Assembly (NCBI GenBank): GCA_046734335.1
Contig: JBKPRA010000053.1
Span: forward strand, 1 to 64,000
Length of the DNA stretch: 64,000 nucleotides
Direction of reading: 5' to 3'
From: DATBLE01 sp046734335
GTDB taxonomy: Bacteria > Actinomycetota > Thermoleophilia > Gaiellales > Gaiellaceae
Part shown: in pieces, positions 7,985-16,053 of the stretch
Layout of the letters: each line of letters starts with the position of its first letter
Numbering within the stretch: position 1 is the first letter of the stretch
Notes under the pieces: model-generated
What the model was told of the DNA's origin: nothing
The model's input: the letters and a program-made list of their open reading frames with translations, nothing else
Database searches by the model: none
Made by a program: the position numbers and the translations under genes

Positions 7985-10489
7985 CTGTCTGACGTCGTAG
8001 AGCCTCTCGGCGCCGGCCGCATCGAGTCGCGCGAGCTCGAGGCCGAGATGCGCTCGAGCTTCCTCGACTACGCGATGTCGACGATCGTCGCGCGCGCCCT
8101 TCCAGATGTGCGCGATGGTCTCAAACCCGTCCACCGCCGGATCCTGTACGCGATGGCCGAGCTCGGGCTCCAGCCCGGCCGGCCACGGGTCAAGTGCGCT
8201 CGCGTGGTCGGCGAGGTGATGGGCAACTACCACCCGCACGGCGACGCGGCGATCTACGACACGCTCGTCCGGCTCGCGCAGCCGTTCTCGATGCGCTACC
8301 CGCTCGTCGACGGCCAGGGCAACTTCGGGAACATCGACGGCTATCCCGCCGCCGCCCAGCGGTACACCGAGTGCCGTCTTGCGCGGATGGCGAGCGAGCT
8401 CCTGCGCGACATCGACGCCGACACCGTCGACTTCGGGCCGAACTACGACGAGTCGCGGAAGGAGCCGCAGGTCCTGCCCTCGCGATTCCCCAACCTGCTC
8501 GTCAACGGCTCGACAGGCATCGCCGTCGGCATGGCCACGAACATCCCGCCGCACAACCTCGGTGAGGTGACCGACGCGCTGGTCGCCCTGATCGACGACC
8601 CGGCCGCGGACGTCGAGAAGCTGTCGAAGCACGTGAAGGGGCCCGACTTCCCGACCGGCGCGATCATCCTCGGCCGCGAGGGGATCAAGGAGGCCTACCG
8701 CTCGGGCCGGGGCCGTGTGGTCATGCGCGCCCGCGCGCACGCCGAGGAGCAGCGGGGTGGTCGCACGGCGATCGTGATCAACGAGCTCCCGTACGGCGTC
8801 AAGAAGGGTGGCGACGAGGGCGTCATCGCGAAGATGGCCGATCTGGTCAAGACGGGGACGCTTTCCGAGATCTCGCGCATCCGTGACCTGTCCGACAAGT
8901 CGGGCATGCGCGTCGTGGTCGAGCTGAAGCGCGACGCGATCCCGCAGGTCGTGCTGAACAAGCTCTACAAGCACACGGCCCTGCAGTCGACTTTCGGCTA
9001 CAACGCGGTTGCGCTCGTCGACGGGGTCCCGAAGACGCTCTCGCTGCTCGAGCTGCTCCGGCACTACCTCGAGTTCCAGCGCACCGTCGTCGTCCGCCGC
9101 TCGAAATTCGAGCTCCGCAAGGCGGAGGAGCGGGCGCACGTCCTCGAGGGGTACTTGACCGCGCTCGACAACCTCGACGAGGTGATCGCACTGATCCGCG
9201 CGGCCGAGGACACGGATGCGGCGCGTGCCGGCCTGATGGAGAGGTTCGACCTCTCCGAGATCCAGGCCCAGGCGATCCTCGACCTCCGCCTCCGGGCGCT
9301 GACCGCGCTCGAGCGCAAGCGCGTCGAGCAGGAGCACGCCGACCTGACCGAGCGGATCGCCGAGCTCCGGGCGATCCTCGGCGACGAGTCCCGAGTGATG
9401 GCGCTCATCCGCGAGGAGCTGCTCGAGCTCAAGGAGCTCTACGGCAAGAACGACAGCCGCCGGACCGAGATCGTCGCGGCCGAGGGCGAGCTCGACCTTG
9501 AGGATCTGATCGCGGAAGAGGACATGGTGATCGCGATCACCCGGTCCGGCTACATCAAGAGATTGCCTGTGACGACCTACCGCGAGCAGCGCCGCGGGGG
9601 CCGCGGGGTGATGGGCATGGATCTGAAGGAAGACGACTACATCGAGCACCTCTTCGTCGCCTCTACCCACGACTACCTGCTCTTCTTCACCTCCGTCGGC
9701 AAGGTCTATCGGCTGAAGGTGCACGAGCTTCCGCTGGGCTCGCGTCAGTCAAAGGGTCGTGCGGTCGTCAATCTGCTCCCCTTTCGACAGGACGAGCAGA
9801 TCCGCGCGGTCGTCCAGACTCGCGACTTCAGCGAGTCCGAATACCTCGTCTTCGCGACCCGCAACGGGATGATCAAGAAGACGAAGCTCGCCGAGTACAA
9901 CACGCCGCTGAAGGCCGACGGAATCATCGCGATCAACCTTCGCGAGAACGACGAGCTGATCGGCGTGCGTCACTCGACCGGTCAGGACGACGTTCTGATG
10001 GTCTCGCGCAGCGGTCAGGCGATTCGCTTCCACGAGAAGGAGGCGCGGCCGATGGGCCGGGCGACGGGCGGCGTACAGGGCATGCGCCTGCGGAAGGACG
10101 ACGAGGTGATCGAGCTCGCCGTCGCCCGCGACGACGACGACCTGCTCGTCATCACCGAGCAGGGCTACGGCAAGCGCACGCCCGTCAGCGAGTACCCGCG
10201 CAAGGGCAGGGGTGGCCTCGGCGTCAAGACGGTGCAGCTGACCGACGCCAAGGGACATCTCGCCGGCGCGCGCATCGTTCGTGACGGGTACCAGTTGATG
10301 CTCATCTCGACCGGCGGCACCGTGATCCGCATGGCGGTCGACGAGATCAAGCGGCTCGGCCGCGCCACGCAGGGTGTGATCGTCGTCCGGTTGCGGGACG
10401 GCGAGAAGGTGTCGAGCCTCGCTCCCGTCGCCGACTCGGAGGACGTCGCCGAAGTCGTCGGCGAGCCGGCCGAGCAGCCCCCCGAGTAG
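7985..10489 (+). CDS. gyrA: DNA gyrase subunit A
   Basis: The DNA breakage and reunion subunit of gyrase. The catalytic tyrosine is Tyr127 in AAQRYTE, the quinolone region reads HPHGDAAIYDTLVRLAQPFS, and the GyrA box EQRRGGRG and six C-terminal beta-pinwheel blades are visible; 834 residues. The first ATG (8048) would remove the conserved helix RIESRELEAEM. CTG 7985 restores it, lies 5 bp after AGGAGA and begins M-S-D-V-V, so I take CTG as the start. It sits in the same reading frame as gyrB, 9 bp after the gyrB stop. The Ala at the E. coli Ser83 position is as in mycobacteria. Confidence 0.95.
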   Translation: MSDVVEPLGAGRIESRELEAEMRSSFLDYAMSTIVARALPDVRDGLKPVHRRILYAMAELGLQPGRPRVKCARVVGEVMGNYHPHGDAAIYDTLVRLAQPFSMRYPLVDGQGNFGNIDGYPAAAQRYTECRLARMASELLRDIDADTVDFGPNYDESRKEPQVLPSRFPNLLVNGSTGIAVGMATNIPPHNLGEVTDALVALIDDPAADVEKLSKHVKGPDFPTGAIILGREGIKEAYRSGRGRVVMRARAHAEEQRGGRTAIVINELPYGVKKGGDEGVIAKMADLVKTGTLSEISRIRDLSDKSGMRVVVELKRDAIPQVVLNKLYKHTALQSTFGYNAVALVDGVPKTLSLLELLRHYLEFQRTVVVRRSKFELRKAEERAHVLEGYLTALDNLDEVIALIRAAEDTDAARAGLMERFDLSEIQAQAILDLRLRALTALERKRVEQEHADLTERIAELRAILGDESRVMALIREELLELKELYGKNDSRRTEIVAAEGELDLEDLIAEEDMVIAITRSGYIKRLPVTTYREQRRGGRGVMGMDLKEDDYIEHLFVASTHDYLLFFTSVGKVYRLKVHELPLGSRQSKGRAVVNLLPFRQDEQIRAVVQTRDFSESEYLVFATRNGMIKKTKLAEYNTPLKADGIIAINLRENDELIGVRHSTGQDDVLMVSRSGQAIRFHEKEARPMGRATGGVQGMRLRKDDEVIELAVARDDDDLLVITEQGYGKRTPVSEYPRKGRGGLGVKTVQLTDAKGHLAGARIVRDGYQLMLISTGGTVIRMAVDEIKRLGRATQGVIVVRLRDGEKVSSLAPVADSEDVAEVVGEPAEQPPE

Positions 10490-10508
10490 CCGGGAAAAGG
10501 AATCGAAG

Positions 10509-10524
10509 CCAGAGCAAGCTCTGG
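10509..10524. terminator. Inverted repeat after gyrA, possible weak terminator
   Basis: CCAGAG-CAAG-CTCTGG forms a 6-bp stem with a 4-base loop 20 bp after the gyrA stop. No T-run follows, so it may only stabilise the mRNA end or attenuate. Confidence 0.3.
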
Positions 10525-10607
10525 CACCGATGCTCTTCACAAGCGGCGGCGGACGTGATAGACAAGCGCCCGCGGGTGACGGCGTGCCGATCGAAAGGGA
10601 TGCTGGT

Positions 10608-10910
10608 ATGGCCTTCAGTGGGCAGGTGGACTTCCTCGAACCGGTAGACCTGGCGGAGCACCTGGACAAGCTGGAGCTGTACCTGGGCCAGGTGTGCCAG
10701 ATGGCGGGTATCTCCAAGATGCAGCTCGACTACTGGACGAACAAGGCCCAGATCCCGACCAAGGGGCGCAAGCAGCGGATCTACGACATGGATGCGGTCG
10801 AGACCGTGATGCTGATCAAGCAGGCGAAGGACAAGGGCCTCAATCTCGGCGCCGCGATCGACGCAGCCCGCCGGTTTCGCGAGCAGAATCGGCCGGCGGC
10901 CCTGCTCTAG
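10608..10910 (+). CDS. MerR-like helix-turn-helix regulator
   Basis: A 100-residue protein with a MerR-type winged helix: LGQVCQMAGISKMQLDYWTNKAQIP is the HTH and first wing, and QRIYDMDAVETVMLIKQAKDKG the second part. It has no effector domain after the short C-terminal helix (AAIDAARRF), so it resembles small MerR regulators that respond through oligomerisation or a partner. ATG 10608 follows GAAAGGGA by 7 bp; an upstream in-frame ATG at 10530 lacks such a site and adds unconserved residues. Its stop overlaps the 3' end of the opposite slipin gene by 4 bp. The target is unknown. Confidence 0.75.
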   Translation: MAFSGQVDFLEPVDLAEHLDKLELYLGQVCQMAGISKMQLDYWTNKAQIPTKGRKQRIYDMDAVETVMLIKQAKDKGLNLGAAIDAARRFREQNRPAALL

Positions 10911-11698
10911 CTCTCCGGCTTGTCGTTCGTCTTGGCCGGGCCGACCGCGCGTTCGAGCAACGGCTGGATCAGGTCGATCGGTGCGGGGAAGACGATCGTC
11001 GACGAGTTCGATGCGCCGATCTCGAGCAGCGTCTGCAGGTAGCGGAGCTGGATCGCGATCGGCTCCTGGGCCATCACCGCCGCCGCGTCGCGCAACCGCT
11101 CCGAAGCCTGGAACTCGCCCTCGGCGTTGATCACCTTCGCACGGCGCTCTCGCTCGGCCTCGGCCTGGCGCGCCATCGCCCGCTGCATCCCCGACGGGAT
11201 CTCGACGTCCTTGACCTCGACCACCGAGACCTTGATGCCCCAGGGCGCGGTCTGCTGGTCGATGATCTCCTGGAGGATGGCGTTGATCTTGTCGCGCTCC
11301 GAGAGCAGTTCGTCCAGCAGATGCTGGCCGAGCACGGACCGCAGCGTCGTCTGCGCGATCTGCGAGGTCGCGACCATGAAGTTCTCGACCTGCACGATTG
11401 CGTCCTTCGGCGCCACGATCCGGAAGTAGGCGACCGCATTCACCCGCGCCGGGACGTTGTCCTTCGTGATCACCTCCTGCGGCGGGATGTTCAGCGTGAT
11501 CGTCCGCAGGTCGACCTTGACCATCCGGTCGACGATCGGGATCAGCAGGAACAGGCCCGGCCCTTTCGGCTCGGGCAGCAGTCGGCCGAGGCGGAAGATG
11601 ATTCCCCGCTCGTACTCGCGCGCCACCTTGACCGCGGCAAACAGGAACAGCAGGACGAGGATCAGGACGATGACGACGACGATGATGGCCGCGGTCAT
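10907..11698 (-). CDS. Slipin / stomatin-like SPFH (band 7) membrane protein
   Basis: A 263-residue SPFH protein. One N-terminal membrane helix (residues 3-22) is followed by EYERGIIFRLGR, the band 7 entry motif, and by PPQEVITKDNVPARVNAVAYFRI. A helical EAERERRAKVINAEGEFQASERL segment is typical of prohibitin/stomatin oligomers. Such proteins form membrane scaffolds, and slipins pair with NfeD proteases. The neighbouring upstream gene encodes exactly such an NfeD protein. The ATG has no Shine-Dalgarno site but a TAGGGT -10-like hexamer 6 bp upstream, part of which is the NfeD stop codon. Confidence 0.9.
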   Translation of the reverse strand: MTAAIIVVVIVLILVLLFLFAAVKVAREYERGIIFRLGRLLPEPKGPGLFLLIPIVDRMVKVDLRTITLNIPPQEVITKDNVPARVNAVAYFRIVAPKDAIVQVENFMVATSQIAQTTLRSVLGQHLLDELLSERDKINAILQEIIDQQTAPWGIKVSVVEVKDVEIPSGMQRAMARQAEAERERRAKVINAEGEFQASERLRDAAAVMAQEPIAIQLRYLQTLLEIGASNSSTIVFPAPIDLIQPLLERAVGPAKTNDKPES

Positions 11699-11704
11699 GT
11701 CCGC

Positions 11705-11710
11705 ACCCTA
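11705..11710 (-). promoter_or_regulatory. -10-like hexamer TAGGGT, leaderless start of the slipin gene
   Basis: It lies 6 bases before ATG 11698. Its first three bases are the TAG stop codon of the upstream nfeD-like gene. Confidence 0.45.
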
Positions 11711-13015
11711 TACAGGCGAGGGCGTGCCGAGGCGACGGACGACGAGCTCCATGCCGTCGATCCCGACTACCTCGACGTCGTCGCCTCTGGCCAGCTGCTC
11801 GCCCTCGTTGTCCCGTGCTTTCCAGAGTTCGCCGTTCACCGAGACGAGCCCGTCGCGGCCGACATGGCCCTGCGTGCCGACGATCGTTTGCGGCCCGACA
11901 GAGGCCGGGCGTCGCCGGACCTGGATGACCTTGGCGAGCACGAAAGCGAAGAATGCCGAGAACGCCAGCGCGATCGCCAGCGGCACGCCGAGCGAGACCT
12001 GGTAGCCCGACCCGGCCGGCTGGAACAGGAGTAACGAACCGAAGACGAAACACGCTGCGCCGGCCAGCGTGAGCGCGCCGTGGCTGAAGACGACGAACAG
12101 CTCGGCGATCCAGAAGGCGAACGCGGCGGCGATCAGGATCAGCCCCGCCCAGTTCACTGGCAGCACGTCCAGTCCGAAGAACGCGATCGCCAGGCAGAGG
12201 ATCCCGAACGTCGCCGGGAAGATCAGTCCGGGGTGCCACAGCTCGACGACGAGCCCGAGCACGCCCAGCGACAGCATCAACGAGATCAGGTTCGGGTCGA
12301 TCAGGAAGTCGAGCACCCGCCGCCAGAGGCCCATCTTCGCGGTGGTGATCTCCGCTCCCGCGGTATGCATGACGATGCCCTTGGGGATCGTCTTGCGGCC
12401 GTCGATCTGGTCAAGCAGCGCGGGCAGGGTCGGAGAGACGACGTCGATCACGTTCTTCCTGAGCGCGGTGCGAGCGGGGAGGTTTGACGCGACCCGCACC
12501 GCCTGCGCGGCCCAAACGGCGTTCCGGTGATGCGAGGCGGCGAGGGCGACGAGCGAAGCGGCGGCGTCGTTGACCACCTTGCGCCGTAGGTCGCTCTGGA
12601 TGTTCGTGCCTCCGAGGTTGATCGGCGTCGAGGAGCCGATGTTGGTGACTGGCGCCATCGCCAGGATGTCGGCCGCCTGGCCGATCCAGACGCCCGCAGA
12701 GGCTGCCCGAGCGCCGTTCGGCGACACGTAGACGATCACCGGCACCTTCGACGCCAGCTCGGCCTTGACGATCTTCCGCATCGACTCCGACAGGCCACCT
12801 GGGGTGTCCATCACGATCGCGACCGCGTCGTAGCCGCCCTTGTTCGCGCGCGAGATCTCGTCGGTCAGGTAGCCCTGTGTCACCGGGTTGACGTCGTTCT
12901 CGAACTCGACCGCGAGGACGCGCGGAGTCGCTGCTCGTGCCGCTCCGCCGCTCGCCAGCGCCACTGCCAGGACCGCCGAGGCGGCAAGAAGTCCCCGCAG
13001 GAAAGCCGCTTTCAC
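11708..13015 (-). CDS. NfeD1b-type membrane-bound serine protease (ClpP class)
   Basis: 435 residues. After a signal peptide (1-28) comes a ClpP-like domain with VMDTPGGLSESMRKIV and the catalytic serine segment GARAASAGVWIG; the lysine in RRKVVNDAA is the likely partner of the Ser-Lys dyad known from the Pyrococcus stomatin protease. Then four to five membrane helices and a C-terminal soluble NfeD OB-fold (TIVGTQGHVGRDGLVSVNGELWKA). It is expected to cleave membrane or stomatin substrates; the slipin gene follows directly. GTG 13015 was chosen because it precedes the signal peptide, although the frame remains open upstream. It is divergent from the amidase gene. Confidence 0.88.
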   Translation of the reverse strand: MKAAFLRGLLAASAVLAVALASGGAARAATPRVLAVEFENDVNPVTQGYLTDEISRANKGGYDAVAIVMDTPGGLSESMRKIVKAELASKVPVIVYVSPNGARAASAGVWIGQAADILAMAPVTNIGSSTPINLGGTNIQSDLRRKVVNDAAASLVALAASHHRNAVWAAQAVRVASNLPARTALRKNVIDVVSPTLPALLDQIDGRKTIPKGIVMHTAGAEITTAKMGLWRRVLDFLIDPNLISLMLSLGVLGLVVELWHPGLIFPATFGILCLAIAFFGLDVLPVNWAGLILIAAAFAFWIAELFVVFSHGALTLAGAACFVFGSLLLFQPAGSGYQVSLGVPLAIALAFSAFFAFVLAKVIQVRRRPASVGPQTIVGTQGHVGRDGLVSVNGELWKARDNEGEQLARGDDVEVVGIDGMELVVRRLGTPSPV

Positions 13016-13081
13016 AGCCGTAAGGATTCTATCAACGCCCCTCGTGCGCGCCTGGTTGCGCGTGCACACTGGCGGAACCGG

Positions 13082-14986
13082 ATGAGAGCCCTCCTGCTTG
13101 CAGCCCTGCTCGCGCTCGTCGCTCCGGCGGTCGCGAGGGCCGCGGACGGGGCGACGATCGTGGTGCGAGAGCTGCCGGTCGGCGGCGCGAGGACGACGGC
13201 CGGAGCCGCCGCGCCCTCCGTGTTCGACCTCGCCGGCTTCCACTGGCAGGGCAGCGGCACTGTGCTCTTCCGCACTCATGCGGTCGCCGGCCAATGGAGC
13301 TCGTGGCGTCCGGTTGCGCCGGAGGCAGAGGACCTGCCCGACCCGGGCAGCCGGGAGGCGAGGCTTCGCCGAGGCTGGCGGCTCGGCAGTCCCTACTGGG
13401 TCGGCGCTTCCGACCGTGTCGCCTACCGGGTGGTGGGCGACGTGCGCAGGCTCCGCGTCTGGTACGTGTGGAGCCCGGTGGAGCGCGCGCCGCTGCGGAC
13501 GACGGCGATGGCCGGGACGCCCAAGATCGTGCTCCGCCGAGCGTGGGGTGCGAACGAGGAGATCACTCGCGGCACGCCCCGCTACGCGCGGGCCGACTCG
13601 TTCGCGGTCGTCCATCACACGGCCGGCTCCAACGCGTACACCAGGAGCCAGTCGGCGGCGATCGTCCGCGGGATCGAGCTGTACCACGTCCGCGGAAACG
13701 GCTGGAACGACATCGGCTACAACTTCCTGGTCGACAAGTACGGCCAGGTTTTCGAGGGTCGTGCCGGCGGGATCGAGCGCAACGTGATCGGTGCGCATGC
13801 GCAGGGCTTCAACACCGGGTCGACGGGGGTTGCCGTCATCGGCAACTACTCCTCGACGAAGATCTCCCCGGCGGCGCTGCACGCGCTCGTCGGCCTACTG
13901 GCCTGGCGGCTCGACGTCGCCCACGTCGACCCGTCGAGCACGCTCACGTGGCGGTCGGGAGGAAATCCGGAGTATCGGCTCGGGAAAGCGGTGAAGTTAC
14001 GCGCGATCTCGGGTCATCGGGATACCGGCCCGACCAGCTGCCCCGGCGCCGCCCTGTACGGCAGGCTGCCCGACATCGCGCGGATGGTTGCTGCCACCGG
14101 GCTCCCGAAGCTGTACGCCCCACAGGCGGTGGGCGGCCTGGGCGGGCCGGTTCGGTTCACCGCGACGCTCTCTGCCCCCGGTGCCTGGACGGTGACGGTC
14201 AAGGGCGCTTCCGGGGCCCTCGTCGCGCGCGGGCGCGGCTCCGGAACCGCCGTCGCCTGGACGTGGAACGCCGCGCGAATCGCAAACGGCTCGTACACGT
14301 GGACGATCGAGGCAGGGCCACAGACCCGCCCGGCGTCGGGGACGATCGGCAAGGCCCCGCCGCTTCCACCACCGGCTTCCTCGCCGATCGTCGTCGGGCT
14401 GGCCGCGGCGCCGCCGGTCGTTTCGCCGGACGGGGACGGTATCGACGATGCGCTGGTCGTCTCGTACACGCTCACTGCCCGGGCCTTCGTGACGGTGACC
14501 GTCATCGATGCGACCGGAGCGGTGGCGGCGACGCCGGTCGCGGCTCAGCTCCAGGGGCCGCGTCAACAGTCGTTCAGCTATGCGGCGGACGGCCTCGTCG
14601 ACGGTGCCTACACCGTGGTCGTCTCGGCCGCCGGTGAAGATGGCCGCACCGGCAGGCTCGGTGCGCCGTTCGCCGTCGACCGCACGCTCTCCGGGCTTGC
14701 GCTGAGCAGATCCACTCTGTCGCCCAACGGCGACGGCCTGGACGACACGCTCGGCATTGCCTTCACCCTCTCGAGCTCCGTGAACGTGGTGGTCCAGATC
14801 GAGCAGGCGGGTGTGCTCGTCGCCACGGTCGTCACCGAGTCGCTCCCGGCGGGTGCCGCGCAGCTGATGTGGGACGGGACGACTCCGTCGGGACCGGCGG
14901 CGCCCGGAGCATACGACGCGGTCGTCCTCGTCGACGGGCCGTTCGGGCGGACGAGGCACGCTGTCTCGTTCACGGTTTCAGGCTGA
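13082..14986 (+). CDS. Secreted N-acetylmuramoyl-L-alanine amidase (PGRP/amidase_2) with C-terminal Ig-like repeats
   Basis: 634 residues with an N-terminal signal peptide (cleavage near ARA-A at 20). The amidase domain (about 150-340) shows the zinc and catalytic set: VVHHTAGS, the NGWNDIGYNFLVDKYGQVFEGR core and GHRDTGPTSCPG. This enzyme type cuts the bond between muramic acid and L-Ala in peptidoglycan. After a Pro-rich linker follow two FlgD-Ig-like modules beginning VVSPDGDGIDDAL and TLSPNGDGLDDTL, motifs that often anchor or extend secreted proteins. The ATG is 66 bp from the divergent NfeD start. The substrate in vivo and cell attachment are not evident. Confidence 0.88.
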   Translation: MRALLLAALLALVAPAVARAADGATIVVRELPVGGARTTAGAAAPSVFDLAGFHWQGSGTVLFRTHAVAGQWSSWRPVAPEAEDLPDPGSREARLRRGWRLGSPYWVGASDRVAYRVVGDVRRLRVWYVWSPVERAPLRTTAMAGTPKIVLRRAWGANEEITRGTPRYARADSFAVVHHTAGSNAYTRSQSAAIVRGIELYHVRGNGWNDIGYNFLVDKYGQVFEGRAGGIERNVIGAHAQGFNTGSTGVAVIGNYSSTKISPAALHALVGLLAWRLDVAHVDPSSTLTWRSGGNPEYRLGKAVKLRAISGHRDTGPTSCPGAALYGRLPDIARMVAATGLPKLYAPQAVGGLGGPVRFTATLSAPGAWTVTVKGASGALVARGRGSGTAVAWTWNAARIANGSYTWTIEAGPQTRPASGTIGKAPPLPPPASSPIVVGLAAAPPVVSPDGDGIDDALVVSYTLTARAFVTVTVIDATGAVAATPVAAQLQGPRQQSFSYAADGLVDGAYTVVVSAAGEDGRTGRLGAPFAVDRTLSGLALSRSTLSPNGDGLDDTLGIAFTLSSSVNVVVQIEQAGVLVATVVTESLPAGAAQLMWDGTTPSGPAAPGAYDAVVLVDGPFGRTRHAVSFTVSG

Positions 14987-14995
14987 CAGCGCGAA

Positions 14996-15001
14996 TAGAC
15001 T
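14996..15001 (+). promoter_or_regulatory. -10-like hexamer TAGACT before the sigma-factor gene
   Basis: It lies 6 bases before ATG 15008, with no Shine-Dalgarno site between, and suggests a leaderless transcript for the sigma-fab operon. Confidence 0.45.
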
Positions 15002-15007
15002 TCCGGG

Positions 15008-15610
15008 ATGCAACCACTGCGCCGCCGGCGCCGTCAGAGTGTCGAGTTGCGGCGGGCTCCACCGCTCGCGTACGAGAGGTTGAGCGACCCGATCCTGGTG
15101 ACCAGAGCGAAGGACGGAGACCGCGCGGCGCTGGCCACGCTGTGCGAACGGCACGCCCCCCGAGTGGAGCGGCTCGCCCGTCACCTCCTGTCCGACCCGG
15201 AGGACGCGCGCGACGCGGCCCAGGAGTCGCTCGCCAAGCTCTGCGTTCGTGTTCGCCAGTTTCGGGGCGAGTCGCAGTTCGGCACCTGGCTCCACCGCCT
15301 GGTGGTCAACACCTGTCGCGACGTGGCTACCCGGCAGCGCTCGCGCCGCTGCGAGCTGCTCGTCGAGGACCGCCGAGTCGGTGGTGAGGACGCAGATCCG
15401 GCCCGTGCGCTCGACCTGTCGGAGCTGCGCTCGGAGCTGGCCGGCGAGCTTGCAGCGATCTCGGCCGACCAGGCGCGTGTGGTCGTGCTCAAGGACGCGC
15501 TCGACTGGTCGTTCGAGGAGATCAGCGCCCGCTCGGGGATGCCCGTCGGGACGGCCAAGTGCTATGCGCACCGCGGGCGCAGCTCGTTGCGCGAGCGGCT
15601 CGCACGATGA
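15008..15610 (+). CDS. ECF-like RNA polymerase sigma factor
   Basis: 200 residues with sigma region 2 (LVTRAKDGDRAALATLCERHAP, DPEDARDAAQESLAKL, FGTWLHRLVVN) and region 4 (LAAISADQARVVVLKDALDWSFEEISARSGMPVGTAKCYAHRGRSSLRE). It should direct RNA polymerase to a regulon, probably including its own operon. No anti-sigma gene follows; instead the stop overlaps the fabZ ATG as ATGA, so the sigma factor is the first gene of a fatty-acid synthesis operon, which is unusual. The N-terminal 20 residues are very Arg-rich, possibly an extension. Confidence 0.88.
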   Translation: MQPLRRRRRQSVELRRAPPLAYERLSDPILVTRAKDGDRAALATLCERHAPRVERLARHLLSDPEDARDAAQESLAKLCVRVRQFRGESQFGTWLHRLVVNTCRDVATRQRSRRCELLVEDRRVGGEDADPARALDLSELRSELAGELAAISADQARVVVLKDALDWSFEEISARSGMPVGTAKCYAHRGRSSLRERLAR

Positions 15611-16053
15611 CGCCTGCGGTTCCGTTCGGCCGCGAGGTGATCGAGGAGATCATCCCGCACCGTGACCCGTTCCTGTTCCTGGACGAGGTGCTCGAGCTCG
15701 AGCCGGGCGTCCGGGTGGTCGCTCGCAAGCAGGTGCGTGGCGACGAGTGGTTTTTCCCCGGCCACTTTCCCGGACGACCGATCATGCCGGGCGTGATTAT
15801 GGTCGAGGCGCTCGCGCAGGCCGGGGCCGTTGCCGCTTTGTCGCTCGAGGAGAATCGAGGCAAGCTCGCGCTCTTCGCCGGGATCGACGACGTTCGCTTC
15901 AAGCGGATCGTCGAGCCCGGTGACGAGTTGACACTCGTCTGCGAGCTCGAGGCTGTTCGGGGGCCGGTCGGCCGCGGTAAGGCCCGGGCAACGGTCGGCG
16001 ACGAGCTGGCGGTGCGCGGCACGCTCACATTCGCGACGGCGGAGCAGGCGTGA
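15607..16053 (+). CDS. fabZ: 3-hydroxyacyl-[acyl-carrier-protein] dehydratase FabZ
   Basis: A hot-dog-fold dehydratase of 148 residues which removes water from 3-hydroxyacyl-ACP in fatty-acid elongation. The motif IPHRDPFLFLDEV, the catalytic His of GHFPGRPIMPGVIMVEALAQ and the Glu in that same helix are all present. ATG 15607 overlaps the sigma-factor stop, and the stop overlaps the fabH start (GTGA). Family members with divergent substrate ranges look similar, but the fabH/fabD/fabG/fabF context makes FabZ by far the likeliest role. Confidence 0.92.
   Translation: MTPAVPFGREVIEEIIPHRDPFLFLDEVLELEPGVRVVARKQVRGDEWFFPGHFPGRPIMPGVIMVEALAQAGAVAALSLEENRGKLALFAGIDDVRFKRIVEPGDELTLVCELEAVRGPVGRGKARATVGDELAVRGTLTFATAEQA

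Noticed and set aside
5678..9724. A 4-kb open frame on the minus strand opposite gyrB and gyrA.
   Set aside because: It is antisense to two certain genes. High GC at third codon positions leaves the opposite strand open, and the translation is rich in Arg, Leu, Asp and His without any domain.
10490..10607. A tRNA-like T-arm (GGCTTCGATTCC on the minus strand) after gyrA.
   Set aside because: No acceptor stem, D-arm or anticodon arm can be formed around it.
13016..13882. Upstream extension of the NfeD protease frame.
   Set aside because: It would place the signal peptide in the middle of the protein and cover the amidase gene on the other strand.
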